This document shows, one piece after another, positions 44,250 to 53,084 of a DNA stretch of 63,549 bases; positions within the stretch are counted from its first letter, which is position 1, and the number at the start of each line of letters is the position of its first letter. The DNA comes from Bacillota bacterium (GTDB lineage Bacteria; Bacillota; Clostridia; Lachnospirales; Lachnospiraceae), in contig JAEZUM010000042.1 of the NCBI GenBank assembly GCA_023421075.1, forward strand, positions 1-63,549. The letters are read 5' to 3'. The notes beneath the pieces are model-generated. The model made no database searches and was not told where the DNA came from. It saw nothing but the letters and a program-made list of their open reading frames with translations. The position numbers and the translations under genes are program-made.

Positions 44250-44573
44250 TTAGAAGTTCCAACGAACAAGATGTTTATTCATATCGATACAGCCGTTCTC
44301 CTTGAAGGTGATTCCTTCCTGTTCCAGCAAACGGCGTTGATTTCCCTCTCCAAAGATTGCTTCCGGTGATAATCTTCCTTCCTTATTCACTACACGATGA
44401 CAGGGAAGGTGGCGATCAGCCGGAGCATCATGCATGGCGTATCCTACGATACGGGCTGACCGTGGATTGCCTAACATCGTTGCAATCATACCATAGGTCA
44501 TAATCGAACCCTCCGGTATATTGCTGACGATTTTATAGACCTCTTCGAAATAGCCTTGCCCGGTTTGTTTCAT
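44250..44573 (-). CDS. Ogt/MGMT-type DNA alkyltransferase, short
   Basis: Protein of 107 aa comprising only the DNA-binding and active-site domain of O6-alkylguanine-DNA alkyltransferases. The acceptor Cys58 is present in LPCHRVV, unlike the alkyltransferase-like proteins that have Trp there, so it may be an active suicide enzyme. The arginine-finger helix region (GNPRSARIVGYAM) is recognisable. The N-terminal domain of full-length Ogt is absent, as in the YbaZ class. Confidence 0.88.
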   Translation of the reverse strand: MKQTGQGYFEEVYKIVSNIPEGSIMTYGMIATMLGNPRSARIVGYAMHDAPADRHLPCHRVVNKEGRLSPEAIFGEGNQRRLLEQEGITFKENGCIDMNKHLVRWNF

Positions 44574-44772
44574 AATGGATATCTCCTTTTATCAGAAATT
44601 ATACATAATCTAATATACAGCGGGGATGGGATAATAGCAAGCATTGTGTGCTAAGTGACAGTCGGACAGACAGTTATATATTTCCAGGATCGGGATATAA
44701 CTATAAAATATTGCTTTAATCAAATATTGGATTGGAAATACATTCAGTTCGTTAGATATAGGAGTGTGAAGG

Positions 44773-45351
44773 ATGAAGAAGGATTTTGGATTTTATTTTA
44801 AGCTTTTTGCATCAACGTTTCTCTTAAGTGCCTTTACCTTTGGCGGAGGCTATGTAATTATTTCTATGATGAAGAAGAGATTTGTTGATGAATATAAATG
44901 GATTGAAGAGAATGAGATGCTGGATCTGACAGCAATTGCGCAGTCCACACCCGGCGTAATTGCTGTGAATGCTTCTATATTAGTCGGATATCGTATGGCC
45001 GGAATTCCGGGTGGACTATTGACTGTGTTTGGAACTGTGCTCCCGCCTTTGATCATTTTATCAGTGATATCGGTGGCTTATACTGCTTTTCGCGATAGTG
45101 TGATGGTGAGATATGCTTTATGGGGGATGCAGGCAGGAGTGGCAGCAGTACTGATTGATGTAGTACTTAATATGGTCAACAATGTTTTGAAGGAGAAAAA
45201 GAAGTTCCCTGTGATAATAATGGTCGCTTCGTTTGTGGCAGCATTCGTGTTTGATGTCAGTGTAATCATAATCATATTGGTATGTGGTGTGATTGGTGCA
45301 ATCTCAATCTACTTAACCAGGTATTCCAAGAGGAAGGGGGATAAGGCATGA
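44773..45351 (+). CDS. Chromate transporter subunit A
   Basis: Short-chain CHR family membrane protein (192 aa), carrying a single ChrA half: FGGGYVIISMM at the start and the QSTPGVIAVN motif. Works with the next gene as a heterodimer equivalent to one long-chain ChrA. Family known for chromate efflux, but the physiological anion in anaerobes is uncertain. Confidence 0.9.
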   Translation: MKKDFGFYFKLFASTFLLSAFTFGGGYVIISMMKKRFVDEYKWIEENEMLDLTAIAQSTPGVIAVNASILVGYRMAGIPGGLLTVFGTVLPPLIILSVISVAYTAFRDSVMVRYALWGMQAGVAAVLIDVVLNMVNNVLKEKKKFPVIIMVASFVAAFVFDVSVIIIILVCGVIGAISIYLTRYSKRKGDKA

Positions 45352-45914
45352 TACTTCTTACCCTGTATTGGAGCTTTTTTCAAATCGGTTTATTCAGTAT
45401 AGGCGGCGGATATGCTGCTCTGCCTTTAATTCAGAATCAGGTTGTGGAGCTTCATGGCTGGCTTTCTATGTCAGAATTTGCAGACGTCGTTACGATATCG
45501 CAGATGACACCCGGACCAATTGCGATTAATGCGGCTTCTTTTGTCGGTATTCGAATATCAGGAATACCGGGTGCAGTGGTTGCAACCTTAGGCTGCATAA
45601 CACCATCTATTTTTCTAAGCCTGTTATTAGCCTATATCTATTATCGCTACCGTGGTCTCAGTACCTTTCAGGGAATTATGAAGGGGCTTCGTCCTGCGGT
45701 TGTAGCACTGATTGCCTCTGCAGGAATATCCTTAGTTCTCCTTGCTTTCTGGAAAAGTGAGGCGGTATCAACCGATTTTTCAAAGGTTGATTTACTGGCT
45801 GTAGCTATATTTGCGATTGCATTGTTTGCTATGCGTAAATGGAAGGTGAATCAGATCTATATTATGATTGGAGCAGGAATTATTGGTCTTGTCGCTTATC
45901 CATTTCTGGGATGA
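45348..45914 (+). CDS. Chromate transporter subunit B
   Basis: Second short-chain CHR protein (188 aa) with IGGGYAALPLI and SQMTPGPIAIN. Its start overlaps the stop of the first subunit (ATGA), so the two are translationally coupled. About five or six membrane segments. Confidence 0.9.
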   Translation: MILLTLYWSFFQIGLFSIGGGYAALPLIQNQVVELHGWLSMSEFADVVTISQMTPGPIAINAASFVGIRISGIPGAVVATLGCITPSIFLSLLLAYIYYRYRGLSTFQGIMKGLRPAVVALIASAGISLVLLAFWKSEAVSTDFSKVDLLAVAIFAIALFAMRKWKVNQIYIMIGAGIIGLVAYPFLG

Positions 45915-45941
45915 GGAACCATTTTTGTAATAGGAGATAGG

Positions 45942-45980
45942 GGTGTTCGGTATCGTTTCGGTATCGAGCACCTGTTTTTT
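45942..45980 (+). terminator. Intrinsic terminator
   Basis: GGTGTTCGGTATC pairs with GGTATCGAGCACC (some G-U pairs) and is followed by TGTTTTTT. Confidence 0.85.
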
Positions 45981-46075
45981 AGTACTTAATAGACTACTGA
46001 GAGCAGAAATAATAGAGTTTTTCGATGAAAACTTAATAAATGTGTAACAAATAATTAAAAAATATGTCATCAATA

Positions 46076-46113
46076 ATCCTACCAAAATCGCTCTGATTCC
46101 GGTGGGATTTTTT
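46076..46113. terminator. Second terminator hairpin
   Basis: ATCCTACC pairs with GGTGGGAT, followed by six Ts, about 100 bases after the first terminator. The stretch between the two holds no ORF and might be a short untranslated transcript, though I see no clear promoter. Confidence 0.65.
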
Positions 46114-46211
46114 AATCCTACCTCATATTAAGACACATTGATAAAGGCTGTACACTTCCTTATTTCAATTGACTTATAACGGTTTTTATATGTAAGGAGA
46201 GGTGGTATAGA

Positions 46212-46286
46212 ATGGAAAAAGCTATTACATATTATGGAATAACTTCTTCTATAAGCTTCCAAAAACAAGGTAAGACTTGTGTCTAA
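46212..46286 (+). CDS. Possible 24-residue peptide
   Basis: ATG at 46212 after AAGGAGAGGTGG encodes MEKAITYYGITSSISFQKQG plus four more residues ending in Cys-Val. The ribosome site is strong and the ORF lies alone in a 458-base gap before the CAP-domain gene. It may be a leader or a small secreted peptide; no transport gene is beside it. Confidence 0.3.
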   Translation: MEKAITYYGITSSISFQKQGKTCV

Positions 46287-46371
46287 CACCAATATCTAAC
46301 TATTGAACCCCTATTGCCTATGTGTTACTCTAAGGGAGCAGCAGATAGATACCATTAAGGAGGTACAAAAA

Positions 46372-47403
46372 ATGAATAAATTTATAATAACATCAGTATG
46401 TACACTAGGGTTGACACTATTGGGCGCATTTGGTAGTTACCAAAGTTCATTAAATTTATCGAATGATCTGAATACTGTAAGAATGACTACAGAAGTAGAA
46501 CAAAATGTTACAAAATCAGATGTTCAGCAGAGTCTTCCTATAACAAATACCGCAGTAAAAGGTGCTGTGGCTGAAAATACAGATAGTAACGAAGCAAAAG
46601 CAGTAAAGACTTCTTCTGATAAGAAATCAGAAACCAAGAAGAACAAGAAAAAGAACGTTAAGAAAAATAATAAAAAGAAAAACAAGAAAGCAAAAAGTAC
46701 TAAGAATAACAGCAGTGTAAAATCGGCCAATACAACAAAGAGCCTGAGCAAAACTCCCACTTTAATATATAAGAATGTCGATTTATCCAATTGTGATAAC
46801 ACAAAGGAAGTGGTAGCGAAGCTTCAGAAGAATGGCATGACCAATATCACAATCAAGAATATAGACGATATTAAATCGCTTGAGGGTATTCTTGCTTATA
46901 TTAATAAGGATGAAGCACAACAAGCTCCAACAACTAATCCGACACCAACCACAAAGCCCGCGCCGACCACACAGCCGGCACCGACCACAAAACCCGCACC
47001 TACAACACAAACCGGTAACCCCTCTGATGTAAGCTCTTATGCAAACCAGGTGTTACAGCTTGTGAATAAGGAACGTGCGAAAGCAGGACTTTCTGCATTG
47101 ACAACAAATACAACATTAACGAATGCTGCAAATAAACGTGCAAAAGAGACAGTGCAATCCTTCTCTCATACAAGACCGGATGGTACAAATTTTAATACAG
47201 TATTAAAGGAGTTTAATATTTCCTATCGTACTGCAGGTGAGAATATTGCTTATGGACAGAAAACTCCGCAGGAGGTTGTAACGGGATGGATGAACTCTCC
47301 CGGTCACAGAGCAAATATCTTAAATGCAAACTATGGTAAGATAGGTATCGGTGTATACAAGTCCAATGGCGTTATTTACTGGTCTCAGCTTTTTACGAAC
47401 TAA
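46372..47403 (+). CDS. Secreted CAP-domain (SCP/PR1) protein
   Basis: Exported protein of 343 aa. Signal peptide (about 1-25), then a Lys/Asn-rich stretch (about 84-115), a Pro/Thr repeat linker (about 185-215, units of APTTKP/APTTQP), and a C-terminal CAP domain (about 220-343) with SFSHTRPDG, AGENIAYG and SPGHRANIL motifs. Related to Bacillus YkwD. The basic part may bind teichoic acid or other anionic wall polymers. The ATG at 46372 is chosen for AAGGAGGT; a TTG at 46303 would break the signal peptide. Confidence 0.88.
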   Translation: MNKFIITSVCTLGLTLLGAFGSYQSSLNLSNDLNTVRMTTEVEQNVTKSDVQQSLPITNTAVKGAVAENTDSNEAKAVKTSSDKKSETKKNKKKNVKKNNKKKNKKAKSTKNNSSVKSANTTKSLSKTPTLIYKNVDLSNCDNTKEVVAKLQKNGMTNITIKNIDDIKSLEGILAYINKDEAQQAPTTNPTPTTKPAPTTQPAPTTKPAPTTQTGNPSDVSSYANQVLQLVNKERAKAGLSALTTNTTLTNAANKRAKETVQSFSHTRPDGTNFNTVLKEFNISYRTAGENIAYGQKTPQEVVTGWMNSPGHRANILNANYGKIGIGVYKSNGVIYWSQLFTN

Positions 47404-47411
47404 TACAAGCT

Positions 47412-47523
47412 GAAGCGGTGTACAACAAAAATTAATAAAGAGGTAAACTATTACGAAGAAAAGGAGTACCCAAGCAATATGGGGTACTCCTTTTGAAATT
47501 ATGTGGATATAAGGCACCGCTTC
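47412..47523 (+). terminator. Two-tier terminator after CAP gene
   Basis: Inner hairpin AAAAGGAGTACCC/GGGTACTCCTTTT (47459-47494) is a standard terminator. An outer arm GAAGCGGTG (47412-47420) also pairs with CACCGCTTC (47515-47523), enclosing it. Confidence 0.8.
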
Positions 47524-47583
47524 TTAATATAATAGGAATAAACTACGATTGAGTTTGATTTTCGTATTGGTAGGTGAAGGTGT

Positions 47584-48363
47584 ATGGAGGATAGGGTAGA
47601 AGAGTTGTTAAAGGAAGTCTTTGCGTACCGATGTCTGCCTTATTATCGTGAAGACAATGAAAAACGGTATGTCAAATACAAACTATGTCACGATGGATTA
47701 TCCTGGGAGCAGGTCATAACGTTTGTTGAGATCGGGTTGGACTATGCATTTTATTCTAAAATCAATAAAGCCGTCACTCCGGATCGTATAACGGTATTGG
47801 TGAATAAGTACCAACAGCTCGCTAGGGATTACATACCGGGGGATCTGGAAATGATTGCTCCGGAATATAACATTTCAACCCTGCTGCTGCGTCGCCCCGC
47901 AAGAATATCCTTCGAGACGATGTGCCTGGCCGCAGCACAGGAAGGTATTGTACTAAAGGCCATCTCAACATTTCGCAGCTTCCTGTATCAGAATCAAGTA
48001 TATTATAAAAACTGGAATGATGAGGCAAGATTGGAGCAATATCAAGCCGAAAGAGATAAGGTATCGGCACGGGCAGGGCACAGCGAGCATCAGACCGGTC
48101 TTGCGGTGGATATCAATGATTTGGAAGAGGTGTTCGCGGACACTATGGAAGGAAAATGGCTGGAGAATAATTCTGCCCAATATGGATATATACTACGGTA
48201 TCCTAAGGGTAAGGAAGAAATAACAGGTTACAATTATGAACCCTGGCATTTTCGATATGTAGGTAGAAAGCATGCGGAGCAAATATATCAATCGGGTCTA
48301 ACCTATGATGAATATTATGTAAGATTCCTTCGCGATGCGGAGAAAGAAGAGGAAATATCCTAG
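47584..48363 (+). CDS. VanY/DacB-type D-Ala-D-Ala carboxypeptidase-like
   Basis: M15B metallopeptidase of 259 aa. The zinc site is intact: SEHQTGLAVDIND (His and Asp ligands) and PWHFRYVG (His ligand and catalytic neighbour). Members trim D-Ala from peptidoglycan stems. Residues 1-95 form an unrelated N-terminal part. There is no signal peptide or membrane anchor visible, which is unusual for a wall-acting enzyme. Confidence 0.85.
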   Translation: MEDRVEELLKEVFAYRCLPYYREDNEKRYVKYKLCHDGLSWEQVITFVEIGLDYAFYSKINKAVTPDRITVLVNKYQQLARDYIPGDLEMIAPEYNISTLLLRRPARISFETMCLAAAQEGIVLKAISTFRSFLYQNQVYYKNWNDEARLEQYQAERDKVSARAGHSEHQTGLAVDINDLEEVFADTMEGKWLENNSAQYGYILRYPKGKEEITGYNYEPWHFRYVGRKHAEQIYQSGLTYDEYYVRFLRDAEKEEEIS

Positions 48364-48369
48364 ACAGAG

Positions 48370-48414
48370 CCAGAGGCTGTTGCAAAAGTACCACAGCTTA
48401 GCAACAGCCTTTGG
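48370..48414. terminator. Bidirectional terminator
   Basis: CCAGAGGCTGTTGC pairs with GCAACAGCCTTTGG between the convergent peptidase and rubrerythrin genes. Confidence 0.8.
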
Positions 48415-48427
48415 TATAAATGGATAT

Positions 48428-48970
48428 CTATATGATTTCATCAGTGTATAGCCGGTAGTAACCCTGTGGAAATGCACAAACCGGACAGATCTCAGGTGCG
48501 CAGAGACCGCTCATTATATTACCGCATTGCATACAGATCCATAAGGATTCAACCGGTTTACACAAAAGCTCTCCCCGTACCAACTGATCATACAAGGTCC
48601 TAAATCTCAAGTCATGGTTTAATTCAATGTTTGCTATTCCGTTGAACAACGCAGCAACATCATTATAACCTTCTTCTCTTGCCACACGAGCATACTCCCG
48701 GAACAGATTATTCCCAAGATTCGCTTCCAGATCAAAGGAACTTTGTAGATTTTCTTCCGTATTCGGGAGGATTCCTTCGTTTAATCGTCTCATCCAGATT
48801 CTTGCATGTTCTTTTTCGTTTCTGGCTGTTATCTCATATATAGTAGCTATCTCAATATAACCATCCAGCCTTGCCTGATCTGCATATATTTCATAACGAG
48901 TGCTCGTTTCTGCTTCAATATTATATGCATTCGATATATTCTGATATGTTTTGCTCTGCTGAAAGTCCAT
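48428..48970 (-). CDS. Rubrerythrin
   Basis: Peroxide-reducing rubrerythrin of 180 aa. The four-helix ferritin-like domain carries di-iron ligands (EAETSTRYE, EKEHARIW, ELNHDLRF) and the C-terminal rubredoxin-like domain has the Fe(Cys)4 pair CMQCG and CPVC. Protects anaerobes against hydrogen peroxide. RBS TGGAGG before ATG 48970. Confidence 0.9.
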   Translation of the reverse strand: MDFQQSKTYQNISNAYNIEAETSTRYEIYADQARLDGYIEIATIYEITARNEKEHARIWMRRLNEGILPNTEENLQSSFDLEANLGNNLFREYARVAREEGYNDVAALFNGIANIELNHDLRFRTLYDQLVRGELLCKPVESLWICMQCGNIMSGLCAPEICPVCAFPQGYYRLYTDEII

Positions 48971-49208
48971 GGTTCCTCCATTCGATTCTTGAATAACTTT
49001 GTATAATCATATGTCCAAGAGATGGATTTTAATCCAAACATTTATAATAATGCAAAAAATGAGTTGTTCCGACATAAATATATTGACATCTATCTAATCT
49101 GGAAGTATCTTATTCTATAGTACTAATTTACTATTTTAAAATGATATGGAAATTATATCTAATTTGTGTTATAAATATATTCTAGGACTAATTTACGGGG
49201 GAAGATAT

Positions 49209-50000
49209 ATGGAGAATACAAATACTTATATGAAGGGGTTTACCGTTGTTGCTTATTTCGTAATGGCGATATTAAATATTCTGGCAAATCTATTACCTTT
49301 AAATGGTATAACTACCGGCGCATTGTCAGATCGTTTTCCTTCGTTGATAACGCCGGCGGACTATACCTTTCTGATCTGGACTTTGATTTATGCATTATTA
49401 TTATCGTTTATTTTATATCAATTGGATCTCTTTGGACAGAAAAGAAAGCTATCTGGTAAAATGATGGACTATATCAAGCTGTATTTTATTATGTCCTGTT
49501 TATGCAATGCAGGGTGGATTATTGCATGGCATTATAATTATATAGCGTTATCGCTGATGCTTATTATTTTGATACTGATATGCTTAAGCTTTATTAACAG
49601 TTATGTATACACGGAAGAGCTATCTCTTCAGGAGAAAATCTTTATCAGACTTCCTTTTAGTATCTATTTCGGATGGATTACGGTTGCCACAGTTGTCAAT
49701 ATATCAGTACTTTTGATTAGCATACGATGGTCTGGGTTCGGAATTTCTGCTTCGGTATGGACCATCTTGGCAGCACTGATCATACTGATTGTAGCTTCGA
49801 TTAACACAATCAAACATAAAAGTTTTGCATATATCTTCACAGTTATTTGGGCATACGTAGGAATTTTAGTAAAGCATGCATCGAAGACAGAAATGGATGG
49901 CAGATATCCCGGGGTGATGATAGCGGTTGTTATATGTATCCTGATTTTGCTGTCCGAAATGGCTTACATAATATTTAAAAAGAAGAAATACGGTTTTTAA
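49209..50000 (+). CDS. TspO/MBR-like membrane protein
   Basis: Polytopic membrane protein of 263 aa with seven to eight hydrophobic segments. Pattern fits the tryptophan-rich sensory protein relatives (PADYTFLIWTLIY, NAGWIIAWHY, FGWITVATVVN) that are longer than the five-helix TspO. ATG 49209 follows GGGGGAAG; an upstream ATG at 49146 is less likely. Ends 38 bases before the Fpg/Nei-type gene, possibly co-transcribed. Ligand unknown. Confidence 0.65.
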   Translation: MENTNTYMKGFTVVAYFVMAILNILANLLPLNGITTGALSDRFPSLITPADYTFLIWTLIYALLLSFILYQLDLFGQKRKLSGKMMDYIKLYFIMSCLCNAGWIIAWHYNYIALSLMLIILILICLSFINSYVYTEELSLQEKIFIRLPFSIYFGWITVATVVNISVLLISIRWSGFGISASVWTILAALIILIVASINTIKHKSFAYIFTVIWAYVGILVKHASKTEMDGRYPGVMIAVVICILILLSEMAYIIFKKKKYGF

Positions 50001-50037
50001 ATTACGTTATTATGTTAAGAAAGGGATGGGTGTATTT

Positions 50038-50868
50038 ATGATTGAGTTAGTAGAAGCTAAGATATTATCAGATCAAATGAATGCCTCTATACGTGGAAAA
50101 AGGATTGCTAAAGTAACGACATTATCATCCCCACACAAATTTGCTTTCTTTCATGGAGATCCACAGGAATATGATGGATTACTCAGAGGACGCTATATCG
50201 GTGAAGCAGCTCCGAATGGCGGACAAGTTCGATTGGAAATTGAGGATCTGATTTTTGTATTTGGGGATGGCGTGGATTTAAGATATTATGACAAAGATTC
50301 TAAACGACAGCCAAAGCATCAGATGCTCATGGAATTTGAAGATGGTTCGGCGCTTTGTGGATCCGTTCAGATGTATGGCTTCTTGTGGTGTTTTTATGAG
50401 AGTGAATTTGATAACTCCTATTACCTTGTAGCCAAGCAAAAACCCTCACCTCTTAGTGAACAATTCGATCAACAGTATTTTATGAATATACTGTCCGCGC
50501 CTGGTGTGGAGAAGTTAAGTGCCAAGGCAGTTCTTGCAACAGAACAGAGAATTCCTGGTTTGGGAAACGGCGTATTGCAGGATATCCTTTTCCATGCAGG
50601 AATACATCCGAAGAGAAAAGTAAAAACCTTCTGTGAGGAGGATATTGACCGGCTGTATCACTCGATTAAATCAACCCTTGCACAAATGATAGAATTGGGG
50701 GGAAGGGATACGGAGAAGGATCTTTACGGAGCTGTCGGTGGTTATACCACAAGGCTGAGCAAACGAACGGTCGGAAAACCATGCCCGATCTGCGGACATA
50801 CAATACAAAAAGAAACCTACCTGGGTGGAAGTATCTATTTTTGCGATGGGTGCCAGGGCTTAGCATAG
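50038..50868 (+). CDS. Fpg/Nei-family DNA glycosylase homologue lacking Pro2
   Basis: Protein of 276 aa with the full Fpg/Nei layout: N-terminal beta sandwich, helix-two-turn-helix (RIPGLGNGVLQDILFHAGIHP) and C-terminal zinc finger (CPIC ... CDGC). Fpg and Nei start MPELPE, with Pro2 as catalytic nucleophile; here the start reads MIELVEAK, so Pro2 is Ile while Glu3 is kept. ATG 50038 is chosen by that alignment; 50026 is possible. It may be a bifunctional-dead glycosylase or use another nucleophile. Confidence 0.82.
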   Translation: MIELVEAKILSDQMNASIRGKRIAKVTTLSSPHKFAFFHGDPQEYDGLLRGRYIGEAAPNGGQVRLEIEDLIFVFGDGVDLRYYDKDSKRQPKHQMLMEFEDGSALCGSVQMYGFLWCFYESEFDNSYYLVAKQKPSPLSEQFDQQYFMNILSAPGVEKLSAKAVLATEQRIPGLGNGVLQDILFHAGIHPKRKVKTFCEEDIDRLYHSIKSTLAQMIELGGRDTEKDLYGAVGGYTTRLSKRTVGKPCPICGHTIQKETYLGGSIYFCDGCQGLA

Positions 50869-50889
50869 AACCAATAATTATTTAAAAAT

Positions 50890-50945
50890 AAGGCTTTCTA
50901 TTATTCCGATACCGATAATATACGGTGGAAATAGAAAGCCTTTTA
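50890..50945. terminator. Bidirectional terminator
   Basis: AAGGCTTTCTATT pairs perfectly with AATAGAAAGCCTT, T-rich on both outer sides, between convergent genes. Confidence 0.85.
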
Positions 50946-50954
50946 TATAGAAGA

Positions 50955-51767
50955 CTATAGCTCAAGTCTTGGTCTGGTGGGATCACAATCCGGTTTTCGA
51001 ACGGTAGAAGCACTTTGTGCTAACTTCCATAGGTAATAGCATTCCTCTCTGGACATATGATCGGCCATGAGTGGCATCAGTGTTCCTAATACTTTATGAT
51101 CGGTACGTTTATCTCTCAGTGAATCGAGATACTCAATAAAGCTATGTATTACAGAGGAAGACTGCTCGTTCAACCTGGTCAGGGACGGAAAGGATTCAAG
51201 ATCGGTGCGCAGGTAACCATTCATGATAAGAGCCTTCAGATATAGATCTTGAAATTTTATTCGGAAGCGGCAGGCTTGGTCGATAAGATCAGCCTCCACA
51301 AAGTCGAGCTCAGCTTCAATCGAAGCAGCATGACCGACTGCGTCGGAGAGCCAAAGCATATGATAATGGATGGGGTGAGCAGGGGCAGGCATATCATTAC
51401 GTAGATTGCTTAATACAAAGAGATATTCCTCTAATTCGTTGATCATATCATTGATGAAAGAAGGAGAGAGTTGTGTCTTTAGGTCGGAATCGAGGGACAT
51501 GGATAATAACTCCAGCTTAAACTCACGAAGCCGGTAAGCGGCTTCATAAGCATTTTTGTTCAGTTGCAGCAATTCTTCCTCTGAATTAAGATGATGGGAC
51601 TCCTCCAACAGCTTATCAAAGAGAAGAATAAATTCCTGTGCTAGCAAAATATATTCAGTTTCCGACGGTGCCAGTGAAAAGAAGATAAATCTTGAATGAT
51701 CCCCCATAATCTGAAGCCAAAACCTGTGCTCGAAGAGGGTGGATTCTATATTTGCTGTGGAATTCAC
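50955..51767 (-). CDS. DUF2935 protein (hemerythrin-like helical)
   Basis: All-helical protein of 270 aa matching DUF2935, with two similar four-helix halves. His/Glu positions that could bind metal are visible (LFEHRFWLQIMGDHSRF, WLSDAVGHAASIEAELD). The start is GTG at 51767 because AGGAGGAAGC precedes it directly; ATG 51800 would include the ribosome site in the gene. Family function unknown. Confidence 0.8.
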   Translation of the reverse strand: MNSTANIESTLFEHRFWLQIMGDHSRFIFFSLAPSETEYILLAQEFILLFDKLLEESHHLNSEEELLQLNKNAYEAAYRLREFKLELLSMSLDSDLKTQLSPSFINDMINELEEYLFVLSNLRNDMPAPAHPIHYHMLWLSDAVGHAASIEAELDFVEADLIDQACRFRIKFQDLYLKALIMNGYLRTDLESFPSLTRLNEQSSSVIHSFIEYLDSLRDKRTDHKVLGTLMPLMADHMSREECYYLWKLAQSASTVRKPDCDPTRPRLEL

Positions 51768-51851
51768 GAAGCTTCCTCCTGATATCCGTATTCTATTCAA
51801 ATATATGCGAGGGAAGGATGGAATATTTGGAAAATAGTCATTTGCAAAATA

Positions 51852-51887
51852 AAATCATAGGAAAAGTAAGTACCTTCCCTATGATTT
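51852..51887 (-). terminator. Terminator of yitT-like gene
   Basis: AAATCATAGG pairs with CCTATGATTT; on the minus strand it is followed by TATTTTG. Confidence 0.7.
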
Positions 51888-51923
51888 AAGATTCATTATT
51901 AAGCTTAGCTTTAAACAAAAGAT

Positions 51924-52787
51924 CTAACCGCGGAAACCGCGACCAATAATCTCACTGGTATTCGTAATTAATAGGAAGGCATCCGGATCGATCTGTTTAA
52001 TATGTTTCCTCAACATGACTGCCTGCGAACGGTTCATAACGGTCAGTACAATTTTCTTTTCCTTATCTGTAAAAGCTCCCTTGGCATCGAATACGGTTGC
52101 ACTTCGATTGAGTGTGTTTAAAATATAATCGCAGATTGGTTTGGGATCTACGCAAATAATCGTAAAATATTTATTCAAGTTAAGGTTTTCAATTACGTTA
52201 TCTACGAGAGTTGATTTCAGGAATAATCCTAAAATCGACAATAATCCGGTTGTGATACCGAAGACCGGAAATACGGCAACGGTAAGTAAAAAGTCAGTTA
52301 CCAGGAGAGATCGCCCGATATCAAGACTGGTATATTTCTTGAGAAGCATAGCGATGACATCCGTACCACCGGTGGATGCGCCGATATTGAATAACAAGGC
52401 AGAGCCAACCGAAGGAAGAATAACAGCGAAGGCCAGCTCTAAAAGAGGTTGATTGGTTAACGGATGCTTCATAGGCACCAGAATCTCGAGTGCCTGAAGG
52501 GAAAGTGATAATAACAGACTGCCGTATACGGTACGATTTCCAAAGCTTCTGCCAAGTGTCAGATAACCGATAATTAATAAGAAAACGTTAATAACTAATA
52601 CGATAGTACCGGAGCTAATGTTGGGGCCAAAGAGCTGACTCAATATAATGGCCATACCTGTAACCCCGCCGGTGGAGAAGTTGTTCGGGAATTTGAAGAA
52701 ATATACGCCAATTACTACCAGCAGGACACCGACGGTAATCAGTGCATATTCTTTAAGCTTTTGTAATATAATATTTTGTGGCTTCAA
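51924..52787 (-). CDS. YitT-family membrane protein
   Basis: Membrane protein of 287 aa: five or six helices (YitT/DUF161, SxGGVTGMAI and GASTGGTDVIAM motifs) then a cytosolic DUF2179 domain (about 200-285). Start is TTG 52787, seven bases after AAGGAGGTCC; a more distant ATG at 52934 would place the ribosome site inside the gene. Transport role suspected in the family, substrate unknown. Confidence 0.85.
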   Translation of the reverse strand: MKPQNIILQKLKEYALITVGVLLVVIGVYFFKFPNNFSTGGVTGMAIILSQLFGPNISSGTIVLVINVFLLIIGYLTLGRSFGNRTVYGSLLLSLSLQALEILVPMKHPLTNQPLLELAFAVILPSVGSALLFNIGASTGGTDVIAMLLKKYTSLDIGRSLLVTDFLLTVAVFPVFGITTGLLSILGLFLKSTLVDNVIENLNLNKYFTIICVDPKPICDYILNTLNRSATVFDAKGAFTDKEKKIVLTVMNRSQAVMLRKHIKQIDPDAFLLITNTSEIIGRGFRG

Positions 52788-52869
52788 CTGGGACCTCCTT
52801 AAGCGATCAATCAAAATTATCACAAACAAAAGTATATAGCAAGGTATTGAAATGTCAAGGAAAATAAAA

Positions 52870-52911
52870 GAATGAAAAATAGAAATGAAAGAATGAAAAA
52901 TAGAAATGAAA
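52870..52911. repeat. Two exact 21-bp tandem repeats
   Basis: The unit GAATGAAAAATAGAAATGAA plus A occurs twice back to back in the intergenic region ahead of the yitT-like gene. Confidence 0.8.
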
Positions 52912-52928
52912 TTAATTAGAAATAATTG

Positions 52929-52957
52929 TTGCATATAGTAAAAATATCCTTTATAAT
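52929..52957 (+). promoter_or_regulatory. Promoter of leader transcript
   Basis: TTGCAT, 17-base spacer, TATAAT. It would start a transcript near 52964 running through two short ORFs to the terminator at 53190-53234. Confidence 0.7.
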
Positions 52958-53020
52958 ATCAGTGTAGTTGTGAAACAATGTTAATCGATGATATTTTCAG
53001 AAACGAAAGGAGTTGTTTGA

Positions 53021-53053
53021 ATGTTAGCTTTTAGAATGGTGGTTTTTGACTAA
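53021..53053 (+). CDS. Ten-residue leader peptide, ErmBL-like
   Basis: ATG at 53021, preceded by AAAGGAG with good spacing, encodes MLAFRMVVFD and stops. The macrolide-sensing leader ErmBL begins MLVFQMRNVD and stalls at its Asp10; five of ten positions are identical, including Met1, Leu2, Phe4, Met6 and Asp10. A regulatory peptide is therefore plausible, though ten residues are too few to prove homology. Confidence 0.5.
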   Translation: MLAFRMVVFD

Positions 53054-53084
53054 CTTCATATCGGGCGGAACAGGCAGGAGGATT

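Noticed and set aside
46624..46700. Sequence error or frameshift in the Lys/Asn-rich part of the CAP protein
   Set aside because: The frame stays open through signal peptide, linker and CAP domain, and codons vary normally, so it is a real low-complexity segment.
46927..47020. CRISPR-like repeats
   Set aside because: The short repeated units encode the Pro/Thr linker in frame and have no spacer structure. No CRISPR array was seen anywhere in the window.
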